The notes under the pieces: generated by a model
What the model was told of the DNA's origin: nothing
Seen by the model: the letters and a program-made list of their open reading frames with translations, nothing else
Database searches by the model: none
From: JAAYAY01 sp964429355
GTDB lineage: Bacteria > Planctomycetota > Planctomycetia > Pirellulales > Thermoguttaceae
Length of the DNA: 10,018 nt
Reading direction: 5' to 3'
NCBI GenBank assembly: GCA_964429355.1
Contig: CAYSCH010000350.1
Span: 1 to 10,018, forward strand
Position numbers and translations under genes: made by a program
Shown: positions 1 through 7,260 of the stretch, one piece after another
How the letters are laid out: the number at the start of each line of letters is the position of its first letter
How positions within the stretch are numbered: position 1 is the stretch's first letter

Positions 1-2587
1 TGGTAGGTTCGTCGAGAATATAGAGTGTGTTACCTGTGTCGGCACGGCCAAGTTCCGAAGCAAGCTTGATTCGTTGCGACTCGCCTCCAGAGAGGGTCGT
101 CGACGCCTGGCCCAGAGTCAGGTAGCCGAGTCCGACCTCGCGGAGACAACTCAAGAGACGCGAGATGGCGGGGAAATTCTCGAAAAAGGTGACGGATTCA
201 TCGACTCGCATATCGAGTACGTCGGCGATCGATTTTTCCCGATATTTCACCTCGAGCGTCTGCCGGTTGAAACGCTTTCCTTCGCAGGCCGGGCAGGTCA
301 CATAGAGATCGGGAAGGAAGTTCATCTCGATCTTCTGTTGGCCCTGGCCCTGGCATTCTTCGCAGCGTCCGCCTTGAACGTTGAAGCTGAACCGCCCCGC
401 CTTGTAGCCACGTTGCTTGGCCGCTCGGGTGTTTGCAAAAACCTTGCGGATCTCGTCGAAGGCCCCGGAGTACGTTGCCGGATTGCTTCGGGGGGTGCGG
501 CCAATCGGCGATTGGTCGATCTCGACGATCTTGTCGATTCGACCTGTCCCGCGAAGGCGCTTGTGAGGACCGGGCTTGGGGGCCAGCCCTCCGAGACGCC
601 GCACGAGGGCTCTCGCCAGGGTTTCGTTGAGCAGGGAACTCTTGCCCGAACCGCTGACTCCCGTGACACACACGAAGGCTGACAACGGAAACTGGACGGT
701 GACATTCTTGAGGTTGTTGGTCGTCACCTCCTCGATCGTGACAGACCGCGATTTGGCCAATCGCCGCCGTTTGATCGGAGTCGGAATCTTTGCCGCCCCA
801 GTCAGATAACGTCCAGTCAGGGAATTCTCGTCTCGGGCGACAAGATCCGGCGTGCCCTGGGAAACAATCCGACCGCCGTGCCGCCCGGCACCCGGGCCGA
901 GATCGATCAGCCAGTCCGCCTGCCGCATGATTGCCTCATCGTGTTCAACGACCAGTACGGTATTGCCCCGCTGCTGAAGGTCGCGCATGGCCTCGATCAG
1001 CCGCTGGTTGTCGCGTGGGTGTAGACCGATGGAGGGTTCGTCGAGTACATAGCATACTCCAACCAGCCCGGTACCCAGCCCGGTTGCCAGCCGAACCCGT
1101 TGGAGTTCTCCTCCGCTCAATGTGTCGGCGGGCCGGTTGAGGGTCAAGTAGTCGAGTCCCACGTTGTCGAGAAATCGAAGTCTTGCCGCAATCTCCGAAA
1201 TGATGGGCTCGGCGATGGGAAGCTCGTCCTCATCGAAGTTGATCGTATCAAACCACTCCCGGGCCGCTCGTACCGTGAGGAGAGTCGTCTCAAAGATGGC
1301 TTTTCCGGCCAAACGCACGGACCGCGCTTCGGGCCGAAGCCGGGCCCCTCTGCATTCGGCGCAGACCAGCGCTGATCGGAATGGTTCGAGTTTGCGGCGG
1401 GTCGCTTCGCTTCCGGTTTGGTATTCGTTGTCGAGTAACCCTAAGATCCCGGGAAAATCCAGCCCGTCCCCGTCAAGAAGGAGTTCGAGTGTCTCAGAGG
1501 GGATCTTGTCGAACGGTGAGTTCCATCGCAGGTTCGCTTTGGCAAGAAAATCCTTGAGGGCCGCCTGATGTTTTCGTTCTGCACCGGAGGTGGAATCTCT
1601 CCAAGGTACCACCACACCGCTGGAAAGAGACAGACTGTAGTCGGGAGCCACGAGGTCGGGGTCGAATTCGACGAGGCTGCCCAGGCCTTCGCACACTGGG
1701 CATGCACCGTACGGGCTATTGAAACTGAAAGTCCTCGGTTCGAATTCCTCGTAGCTGATCTTGCAGTTCGGACAGGAATGCAGGGTGCTGAAAAGGCAAT
1801 CGTGCCAACGATTGGTACCCTCCTTGTCTCTCTCCTCGTAAGCCGCCAGAACCAGTCCATCGCCGTGTTTGACCGCCAACTTGATCGAATCGGCCAACCG
1901 GCTGAGGGCTCCCTGGCGAACGACGACCCGGTCGACAATCGCTTCGATGTGGTGCGGTCGTTGACGCACCAATTCCGGGGGGGATTCAACGTCGTAAACC
2001 TGTCCGTCGATACGAGCGCGAACAAAACCAGCCTTACGGATTGTCTCGAACACCTCTTTGTGTTCCCCTTTGCGCCCCCGTACCAGGGGGGCGAGCAGCA
2101 TGACACGAGTCCCTTCGCCGAGATTCATCAATTCATCGAGAATCTGCTCGGTAGACTGCTGGCGGATGGGTTCCCCACATTGGTGACAGACTGGATCACC
2201 CAGCCTAGCATACAGAAGCCGGAGATAGTCGTAGATTTCCGTGACCGTCGCCACCGTGCTTCGTGGATTGCGGATCCCCGCGCGCTGATCAATGGAAATC
2301 GTCGGCTGCAATCCCTCGATCAGGTCGACATCCGGCCGCTCGAGCTGGTTCAAAAACTGCCGGGCGTAAACAGACAGGCTCTCAATGTACTGACGCTGTC
2401 CTTCCGCGTAGAGTGTGTCGTAGGCCAGAGAGCTCTTGCCGGAACCGCTGGGCCCCGTCACCACGACCATCCTATTCCGGGGGATATCGAGATCCAGGTT
2501 CTGCAGGTTGTGGGCCCGAGCCCCACGAATATGGATATACTCCTGGACGTTCTCCTCGCCAGTCGCTTCCGACACGCAGTCACTCAT
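1..2587 (-). CDS. uvrA: Excinuclease ABC subunit A (UvrA), 3' end outside window
   Basis: UvrA is the DNA-damage-sensing ATPase of nucleotide excision repair; its dimer loads UvrB onto lesions. The minus strand reads as one open frame of 862 codons without a stop. In order it shows Walker A GPSGSGKS (residues 45-52), a zinc site C272/C275...C296/C299, a CAEC site near 409-412, first signature LSGGE (490-494) and Walker B VLDEPS (514-519). The second half has Walker A GVSGSGKS (643-650), the C-terminal zinc site C742/C745...C765/C768, LSGGE (832-836) and Walker B ILDEPT ending at the window edge. Typical UvrA has about 940-950 residues, so roughly 80-90 are missing only because the window ends. 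The start is fixed: the in-frame stop TAG lies two codons upstream (2591-2593), and AGGG at 2594-2597 is a plausible ribosome binding site with 6-base spacing. No defects are seen. The gene is divergent from ubiD. Confidence 0.97.
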   Translation of the reverse strand, partial: MSDCVSEATGEENVQEYIHIRGARAHNLQNLDLDIPRNRMVVVTGPSGSGKSSLAYDTLYAEGQRQYIESLSVYARQFLNQLERPDVDLIEGLQPTISIDQRAGIRNPRSTVATVTEIYDYLRLLYARLGDPVCHQCGEPIRQQSTEQILDELMNLGEGTRVMLLAPLVRGRKGEHKEVFETIRKAGFVRARIDGQVYDVESPPELVRQRPHHIEAIVDRVVVRQGALSRLADSIKLAVKHGDGLVLAAYEERDKEGTNRWHDCLFSTLHSCPNCKISYEEFEPRTFSFNSPYGACPVCEGLGSLVEFDPDLVAPDYSLSLSSGVVVPWRDSTSGAERKHQAALKDFLAKANLRWNSPFDKIPSETLELLLDGDGLDFPGILGLLDNEYQTGSEATRRKLEPFRSALVCAECRGARLRPEARSVRLAGKAIFETTLLTVRAAREWFDTINFDEDELPIAEPIISEIAARLRFLDNVGLDYLTLNRPADTLSGGELQRVRLATGLGTGLVGVCYVLDEPSIGLHPRDNQRLIEAMRDLQQRGNTVLVVEHDEAIMRQADWLIDLGPGAGRHGGRIVSQGTPDLVARDENSLTGRYLTGAAKIPTPIKRRRLAKSRSVTIEEVTTNNLKNVTVQFPLSAFVCVTGVSGSGKSSLLNETLARALVRRLGGLAPKPGPHKRLRGTGRIDKIVEIDQSPIGRTPRSNPATYSGAFDEIRKVFANTRAAKQRGYKAGRFSFNVQGGRCEECQGQGQQKIEMNFLPDLYVTCPACEGKRFNRQTLEVKYREKSIADVLDMRVDESVTFFENFPAISRLLSCLREVGLGYLTLGQASTTLSGGESQRIKLASELGRADTGNTLYILDEPT

Positions 2588-3094
2588 GGGCTACCCTGTC
2601 GACCTGATCCGACACATCCGAAACTATTCACCTTAACAAACGGCGATGGACGGGACAAGAATGTTGAGTGTCGCCAAGGCGGCTGGTTCGACGATTCCGG
2701 ACCGTCTCTGCCATCTGGGAATCCGACGGCTGGGGCGGACCGTACGCTCTGTACCGGGCAGGACTTTCGTCGTACAACAGATCAGAAACCAGCCTTTCGC
2801 CCGAGTTTCAATCGATCACAACGGCTTGCCTCACCGCGACTTGTGAGTTTTCGATGCTTGGCATATCCTTTGATGAGATCAGGGACTCTTGATCGAGAAT
2901 CTACGTCGGGAACCGGGGAATCACATGTTTCTGAGTGGTATTTCTTTCTTCCGGCCGACAATTGGCGAACTAATGCCGGATTCGAGTCGTCTAACAACCG
3001 GTTTTCGGCCGGCTCAGCACGAGCCTTGGACGAAAGACACGAATAATACAGGGATAGAGGGTAGATTTATCGCTTGGCACCATGGTGAAACCTG
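2588..3094. other. Divergent intergenic region uvrA / ubiD, 507 bases
   Basis: No convincing gene is seen; the short open frames here resemble no family I know. Apart from the uvrA promoter candidate it holds small inverted repeats: TCACAA (2816-2821) with TTGTGA (2841-2846); GATCA (2877-2881) with TGATC (2890-2894); and GGCTC (3011-3015) with GAGCC (3021-3025), a perfect 5-bp stem with a 5-base loop about 70 bases before ubiD. For ubiD, TAATAC (3044-3049) is a possible -10 but has no good -35 at the right distance. TTGGAC (3026-3031) is too close to it, with a 12-base gap. No known riboswitch core was recognised. Confidence 0.6.
2630..2658 (-). promoter_or_regulatory. Candidate uvrA promoter
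   Basis: On the minus strand, TTGTCC (2653-2658) is separated by 17 bases from TAAGGT (2630-2635). The -10 is preceded by TGT, giving an extended -10 (TGn). Match to the sigma-70 consensus is 4/6 and 3/6, so the extended element carries much of the weight. Transcription would start about 35 bases before the uvrA ATG. The same octamer TCTTGTCC occurs at the -35 of the galU promoter. No LexA-like palindrome was recognised nearby. Confidence 0.4.
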
Positions 3095-4948
3095 ATGGGA
3101 TACCGAACGCTTCGTCAATGTGTGCAAGACCTTGAGAAGACCGGCCAATTAGTCCGGATCGAGCAGCCCATCGATCCGAATCTGGAGGCAGCGGAGATCC
3201 AGCGCCGCGTATTCCAGGCCGGTGGCCCGGCGATCTATTTCGCAAGTGTCAAAGGTTGCCGCTTTCCGATGGTGAGCAACCTTTACGGGACGATCGAGCG
3301 GATGCGATACCTGTTTCGCGATTCCATCAAGATGCTGGAGCGGCTGGTGTCGCTCTCGGTCGACCCGACCGATCTGCTGCGGCGACCGCGGCTCTACCTG
3401 AACCTCAAGACTCCCGCTGCCGCACTCTACGCCCGGCCAAAGAAGGTCCGCAAGGGGCCTGTGATGGCCGTAGAAACCACGGTTTCGCAACTCCCGCAAC
3501 TCAAGTCCTGGCCGGACGATGGCGGCGCCTATATCACGCTGCCTCAGGTGTATTCGGAGGATCCCGACAACCCGGGGTTCGCACGTTCGAACCTGGGGAT
3601 GTATCGGATCCAGATTTCGGGCGGAAGTTACGATCCGGACGAGCAGGTAGGACTGCATTACCAGTTGCACCGCGGGATCGGGGCGCATCATGCCGCGGCG
3701 ATTCGGCGTGGTGAACGCCTCCGGGTCAATGTCTTTGTGGGGGGGCCGCCTGCCATGAACGTGGCGGCGGTGATGCCCTTGCCGGAGGGCGTGAGCGAAC
3801 TTGCGTTCGCCGGCCTGCTCGGTCGGCGGCGAGTGCCGATGATTTGTCAGGCCCGCCAGCTCCCGATGCATGCGGAGGCAGATTTCTGCCTGACTGGACA
3901 TATCGAAATGGCCAAGCTCCTGCCGGAGGGCCCATTCGGTGACCATCTGGGCTATTACAGCCGGGTCCACGACTTTCCGGTCATGCGGGTGGAGAACGTC
4001 TTTCACCGCCACCGCCCGATATGGCCTTTTACCGTCGTTGGCCGTCCCCCCCAGGAAGACACGATTTTCGGCCAGTTGATTCATGAACTGGTCGGGCCGA
4101 TTGTTCCCAAGACGATCCCAGGGGTCCGAGCCGTTCATGCGGTCGATGCGGCAGGGGTCCATCCTCTGCTCCTGGCCATCGGAAGCGAACGCTATGTGCC
4201 GTATGAGGAACCGCGGCGAGTTCGGGAACTTCTCACGCAAGCCAACGCACTGCTCGGCCAGGGGCAACTGTCGCTTGCCAAGTATCTGCTGATCGTGGCT
4301 GGGGAAGACAATCCCGACCTTGATATTCACTACGTTCCAGACTTCCTTCGGCATCTTCTGGAGCGGATCGACTGGCGGCGCGATCTGCACTTTCAGACGT
4401 GCACGACCATCGACACACTGGACTACAGCGGCGAGGGCCTCCATCAAGGGTCGAAGGTCGTCATGGCGGCGGCGGGTCCGGAACGGCGTACGCTGCCGGT
4501 TGCCATCGATACGCGAATCCAGTTGCCCGCCGGCGGCGAGTTTCGCAATCCGCGTGTGATTCTGCCGGGCATTCTGGCTGTTCAGGGGCCGCCGTTCAGA
4601 GCTGGCGAAGCCGGGCGTGACATGATCGTCCAGCGATTTTGCGCCAGCTACACTCGGGCGGACGCCATCAACGGGTTCCCCCTGATTGTTGTGGTCGACG
4701 ACAGCGAGTTCGTGGCAAGAAGTCTGAACAACTTCCTCTGGACGACCTTCACTCGCAGCGACCCTGCCTCCGACATCTATGGTATCGAATCGGTCGTCCA
4801 CAGAAAGCATTGGGGATGCCTGGGATCGTTGGTGATCGATGCTCGCGCCAAACCCCACCACGCTCCCCCGCTGGTAGAGGACCCCGAGGTGACACGTCGG
4901 GTCAATGAACTGGCCGCCAAGGGGAAACCGCTCCACGGCATCATCTGA
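3095..4948 (+). CDS. ubiD: UbiD-family prenylated-FMN-dependent decarboxylase
   Basis: UbiD enzymes use prenylated FMN, made by UbiX, for reversible (de)carboxylation of aromatic or alpha,beta-unsaturated acids, including steps of ubiquinone and futalosine-route menaquinone synthesis. The 617-residue product shows the family's active-site pattern. The NLGMYR segment supplies N166 and the catalytic Arg R171, and EGPFGDH (278-284) supplies Glu E278 and the acidic D283, where UbiD itself has Asp and Fdc1 has Glu. SELAFAG lies at 234-240. It is longer than E. coli UbiD (497 residues) and resembles the approximately 600-residue subgroup found in several non-proteobacterial phyla. The start is ATG with GGTGA at 3084-3088, 6 bases upstream. 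It stands alone, with no ubiX or prenyltransferase gene in the window, so the substrate cannot be read from context. A menaquinone role (MqnL-like) is possible but inferred. It converges on the kinase gene with only 13 bases between stops. Confidence 0.9.
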   Translation: MGYRTLRQCVQDLEKTGQLVRIEQPIDPNLEAAEIQRRVFQAGGPAIYFASVKGCRFPMVSNLYGTIERMRYLFRDSIKMLERLVSLSVDPTDLLRRPRLYLNLKTPAAALYARPKKVRKGPVMAVETTVSQLPQLKSWPDDGGAYITLPQVYSEDPDNPGFARSNLGMYRIQISGGSYDPDEQVGLHYQLHRGIGAHHAAAIRRGERLRVNVFVGGPPAMNVAAVMPLPEGVSELAFAGLLGRRRVPMICQARQLPMHAEADFCLTGHIEMAKLLPEGPFGDHLGYYSRVHDFPVMRVENVFHRHRPIWPFTVVGRPPQEDTIFGQLIHELVGPIVPKTIPGVRAVHAVDAAGVHPLLLAIGSERYVPYEEPRRVRELLTQANALLGQGQLSLAKYLLIVAGEDNPDLDIHYVPDFLRHLLERIDWRRDLHFQTCTTIDTLDYSGEGLHQGSKVVMAAAGPERRTLPVAIDTRIQLPAGGEFRNPRVILPGILAVQGPPFRAGEAGRDMIVQRFCASYTRADAINGFPLIVVVDDSEFVARSLNNFLWTTFTRSDPASDIYGIESVVHRKHWGCLGSLVIDARAKPHHAPPLVEDPEVTRRVNELAAKGKPLHGII

Positions 4949-4961
4949 CGGGGAATGTTCG

Positions 4962-5978
4962 TCAGCCCGGCTGTGCGAGATTCAGGCGAATCACTTTGCC
5001 GCCAATCGGTGCCAGGTTTGCAGTGAGGCGTTCGAACGTGGCCTCGTCGGGGAAGGTGCCGATGATCGCCCCTCCCGATCCCGCGAACTTGGACGAGGCT
5101 CCCGCTGCCCGGGCACGTTCGATCATGTCGATCTGTTTTTTCGGCAGCCGGCAAATCGACCGTCGCAGGTCGAAGTTTTCGTTCATCAGACGGGCAATTG
5201 CAGCGGCATCCTGATCGAGGATTGCCTGCCGGGCTTCGAATGCCAGTTCGGCGAACCGATGCATGGCATTGACGACAGCCGGCTCTCCCTGCTCGAACCG
5301 AGACCGCAAATTGTTGTGAAACACCTCGGTCGGCTCACTCACGTCCGCACTGTAGGCCACGTAGAGCGGCGGCAGCAAGGCGGGGTCGAGCGGCTCATAG
5401 ACTCCGCACTTGAGGCCCCGAAGCAACTGCATGCGGTCTTTCGCAAAGTCCATGTAGACAGCCCCTTCGTAGACCTGGATCACGCGATCCTGCAAACCGG
5501 CCGCGATGCCCAGTTCTTCGGTCTCGACGGAGAGTACGAGCGAGGGTTGGACCTCTCGAGGAATCTCGACTCCGTAATACTCCATCAAGCAGCGTAGCGT
5601 CGCGACGATAATTGCGCTCGAACCGGCTAACCCGACCTGTCGCGGAATGTCGGATTCATAGCGCACCGAGAAATTCCGGTCGTGAAGACGATGCCCCCGC
5701 GAGATGCAGTATTCGACGAATTTCTTGATAACCGCCTTGACCAGGCGGATCCCGCCGTAATAGCCGTGAAGTCGCACATCGTGGGCCAGGTCGCGAACGG
5801 ATCGGAAACTGCTGCGATCCTCCTGACTCCAGATGATCTCGAGTTGATCCCATTCATACATTGTCACGCGCGCAGAAAACTCGTTGACGATCACCGAGAT
5901 GGTTTTGCCGTTATACCCGTCAGAAGGGTTGCCGACGAGTCCGGCCCGGGCATAGGCTGTCTTTCGAATCAATTGCAT
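4962..5978 (-). CDS. GHMP kinase, glucuronokinase-like
   Basis: Predicted to phosphorylate a free sugar at C1 using ATP; the closest family I recognise is plant glucuronokinase (D-glucuronate to glucuronate 1-phosphate). The 338-residue product has all GHMP motifs: an N-terminal substrate segment VGNPSDGYNGKT (15-26), ATP-binding loop IPRQVGLAGSSAI (111-123), GLQDR (161-165) with the likely catalytic Asp D164, and motif 3 KFAGSGGAI (297-305). The PRQ-GLxGSSAI, AGLQDRV-QVY and NFDLRRS segments are hallmarks shared with the plant enzymes rather than with galactokinase or heptose kinase (HddA). The ATG lies inside the end of galU (10-base overlap), with GGGAG at 5985-5989 six bases upstream, which indicates translational coupling. 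Cytoplasmic; no signal peptide. The function is inferred from remembered motifs, and a different sugar, such as galacturonate, remains possible. Confidence 0.85.
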   Translation of the reverse strand: MQLIRKTAYARAGLVGNPSDGYNGKTISVIVNEFSARVTMYEWDQLEIIWSQEDRSSFRSVRDLAHDVRLHGYYGGIRLVKAVIKKFVEYCISRGHRLHDRNFSVRYESDIPRQVGLAGSSAIIVATLRCLMEYYGVEIPREVQPSLVLSVETEELGIAAGLQDRVIQVYEGAVYMDFAKDRMQLLRGLKCGVYEPLDPALLPPLYVAYSADVSEPTEVFHNNLRSRFEQGEPAVVNAMHRFAELAFEARQAILDQDAAAIARLMNENFDLRRSICRLPKKQIDMIERARAAGASSKFAGSGGAIIGTFPDEATFERLTANLAPIGGKVIRLNLAQPG

Positions 5979-6874
5979 CCCATGCTCCCGCCGCCAGCCA
6001 GAAGATGGCGTGTGAAGGCCTTGACCTTTTCGCCATGGGCCGGGTCGGCCATGGCAAACTCGATGAATGCCTGGAAGTAACTCTCGAAGTTGCCGATATC
6101 GAAACGAGATTGCGTCTTGGGTAGTCGCACGCCCATCACTCGACCGCCGTCCCGAATCAAGGCTCGTATGGCATCTGTCAACTGGATCTCGCCCCCCTTG
6201 CCGGGTTCCGTTTTCCGGAGGTAGTCGAAGATGGCAGGACTGAAAACATAACGGGCGGCAACCGCCAGATTGCTGGGGGCTTCGTCCACATCCGGCTTCT
6301 CGATCAGGCCGGCCAGCTCGAAAACCTCGTCGACTTCGCCTTTTGGTTGGGCGATGCCGTATCGGACAACTTCGTCCTTGGGGACCTCCTCAAAGGCGAT
6401 TACGGCGGCAGCCGCCACGGACTCGAACAGGTCGGTCATCTTGCGGACAACCTTCGACTGGGCATGCAGACCGATGATCGAGTCGCCGAGGGCCACAACG
6501 AAGTTCTGGCCGTCAACAACCGGCTCAGCGCATAGAACGGCGTGCCCCAGTCCCAATTGCCGGCGTTGCCGGGTGTAGAAGTACTGGAGCTCTTCCCGCT
6601 CGAAAGCCAGTTCTTCGAGCAATTCTTCCTTGCCCGTCTCCCGGAGATGATCGATCAATTCGGTGTCGATATCGAAGTGGTTTTCGATGGCGGTCTTCCC
6701 CGGACCTGTCACAAACAGGAGGCGGTGAATTCCGCACCGGGCCAGTTCCTCGACCACATACTGGACGACCGGCTTCGACCCGACCGGCAGCATCTCCTTG
6801 GGCTGGCTCTTGGTTAACGGCAGCAACCGGGTCCCCCGGCCTGCCACCGGAACAACAGCAACGTCAATCGGCAT
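5969..6874 (-). CDS. galU: UTP-sugar-1-phosphate uridylyltransferase, GalU type
   Basis: GalU makes UDP-glucose from UTP and glucose 1-phosphate. The 301-residue product matches the usual size (about 300) and shows the nucleotide-binding start PVAGRGTRLLPLTKS (9-23), KEMLPVGSKPVVQY (26-39), LGDS (129-132) at the metal-binding Asp, EKP (192-194), EAPSNLA near 198-204, and FDIGNFESY (258-266) near the C-terminal catalytic region. I chose ATG at 6874 rather than the longer open frame to 7024. It places the family's N-terminus correctly, has AAGG at 6883-6886 (8-base spacing), and lies just downstream of a good promoter that the longer form would overlap. It is first gene of a two-gene operon with the glucuronokinase-like gene. 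GalU-type enzymes can have relaxed sugar specificity, so here it may also, or mainly, accept glucuronate 1-phosphate; that is inference. LGDS, instead of the common LGDD, is a small deviation. Confidence 0.92.
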   Translation of the reverse strand: MPIDVAVVPVAGRGTRLLPLTKSQPKEMLPVGSKPVVQYVVEELARCGIHRLLFVTGPGKTAIENHFDIDTELIDHLRETGKEELLEELAFEREELQYFYTRQRRQLGLGHAVLCAEPVVDGQNFVVALGDSIIGLHAQSKVVRKMTDLFESVAAAAVIAFEEVPKDEVVRYGIAQPKGEVDEVFELAGLIEKPDVDEAPSNLAVAARYVFSPAIFDYLRKTEPGKGGEIQLTDAIRALIRDGGRVMGVRLPKTQSRFDIGNFESYFQAFIEFAMADPAHGEKVKAFTRHLLAGGGSMGCN

Positions 6875-6882
6875 ATCATGGA

Positions 6883-6886
6883 CCTT
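6883..6886 (-). promoter_or_regulatory. galU ribosome binding site
   Basis: AAGG on the minus strand, 8 bases before the ATG at 6874. It helps decide the start, because it supports the 301-residue form over the form beginning at 7024. Confidence 0.5.
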
Positions 6887-6921
6887 GTTTTCTGGAAGGA
6901 CATTCCTGGGCAATTCACCAC

Positions 6922-6949
6922 AATATAGGCTATTGGGGGCGAAGGACAA
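6922..6949 (-). promoter_or_regulatory. Candidate promoter of the galU-kinase operon
   Basis: On the minus strand, TTGTCC (6944-6949, 4/6 to consensus) is separated by 16 bases from TATATT (6922-6927, 5/6). The start of transcription would be near 6915, giving a leader of about 40 bases before the ATG at 6874. This is the best sigma-70-like promoter in the window. It supports the shorter galU start. Confidence 0.6.
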
Positions 6950-7045
6950 GACGAGGCCTTGCCGCGGCCCCACCCGCCCAATGAATGGGAATTTGACCGG
7001 CATAACCCCTTCAAAAGGAACCACTTACGCCGTGCAGGCTGAATG

Positions 7046-7081
7046 GCCTTGCGTGATTCCCAGAGGGAATTGCCGTAAGGC
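7046..7081. repeat. Long imperfect inverted repeat (stem-loop A)
   Basis: The outer arms GCCTTGCG (7046-7053) and CGTAAGGC (7074-7081) pair over 8 positions with one G-U. After a small internal loop (TG / TGC) the inner arms ATTCCC (7056-7061) and GGGAAT (7065-7070) pair perfectly around the triloop AGA. That makes 14 pairs in 36 bases, with no T-run after it on either strand, so it is not a typical intrinsic terminator. It could be an RNA hairpin in a yqeG leader or, from the perfect 15-base interrupted palindrome at its core, a protein operator. Confidence 0.55.
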
Positions 7082-7160
7082 GATCAGGAACTCGATGGGC
7101 CGGGACTGACAGAGTTCGCAGGCAAAACACGAACGCAAGCCGAACGCGGGGGCGTGCGAA

Positions 7161-7220
7161 TCCAACTGGCCGAAACGGCGTCGAGCGTCCATAATGGGAC
7201 CGCTCGAAGTCCGAGTTGGA
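7161..7220 (+). other. Possible three-way-junction RNA structure upstream of yqeG
   Basis: The closing stem TCCAACT (7161-7167) pairs with AGTTGGA (7214-7220). It encloses hairpin GCCG (7169-7172) / CGGC (7176-7179) with an AAA loop, and hairpin TCGAGCG (7181-7187) / CGCTCGA (7201-7207). The second hairpin continues with TCC (7188-7190) / GGA (7197-7199), C7200 bulged. The elements nest without conflict and end about 40 bases before the yqeG ATG. It does not match tRNA, tmRNA or SRP RNA patterns that I know. Drawn on the plus strand because yqeG lies downstream, but the pairing exists on both strands. Confidence 0.3.
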
Positions 7221-7260
7221 GTCGACTTGCGTCTATTCATGTTCTTCCATTCCATGTCCC

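Larger units (their letters stand above)
6875..7260. other. Divergent intergenic region galU / yqeG, 386 bases
   Basis: It holds the galU promoter (6922-6949), then a stretch (about 7046-7220) with several inverted repeats listed separately, and the short direct repeat CGAACGC at 7130-7136 and 7141-7147, whose 11-base period is close to one helical turn. GAACTC (7088-7093) pairs with GAGTTC (7112-7117), and TTCGCA (7115-7120) pairs with TGCGAA (7155-7160); these two pairings share bases 7115-7117 and exclude each other. A 76-codon open frame on the minus strand (7255-7025) covers the region but resembles no family I know. No clear plus-strand promoter for yqeG was found. Confidence 0.6.

Noticed and set aside
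2782..2997. 71-codon minus-strand frame upstream of uvrA
   Set aside because: No known family and no clear start signals; composition is compatible with chance.
2950..3012. Inverted repeat CCGGCCGA / TCGGCCGG as an operator
   Set aside because: Both arms contain the self-palindrome CGGCCG, which makes pairing over a long spacer likely by chance in GC-rich DNA.
1568..3046. 492-codon plus-strand open frame opposite uvrA
   Set aside because: It is antisense to an unbroken uvrA with every family motif, shows no recognisable domain, and runs into the intergenic region. It is a by-product of high GC content.
3149..4936. 595-codon minus-strand open frame opposite ubiD
   Set aside because: It lies wholly within the antisense of a gene with intact catalytic motifs, and its translation resembles no family.
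6875..7024. 50-residue N-terminal extension of galU
   Set aside because: It would need translation from upstream of the best promoter, has no family similarity, and the shorter start has a ribosome binding site and the expected length.
7161..7220. tRNA-like gene
   Set aside because: The cloverleaf is incomplete: there is no T-arm TTCGA loop in place, no proper anticodon arm and no 3' CCA. At 60 bases it is too short.
7025..7255. 76-codon minus-strand open frame between galU and yqeG, with a CxxC pair
   Set aside because: No recognisable family, it covers the inverted-repeat region, and it lacks a clear ribosome binding site. It cannot be excluded, but there is no positive support.
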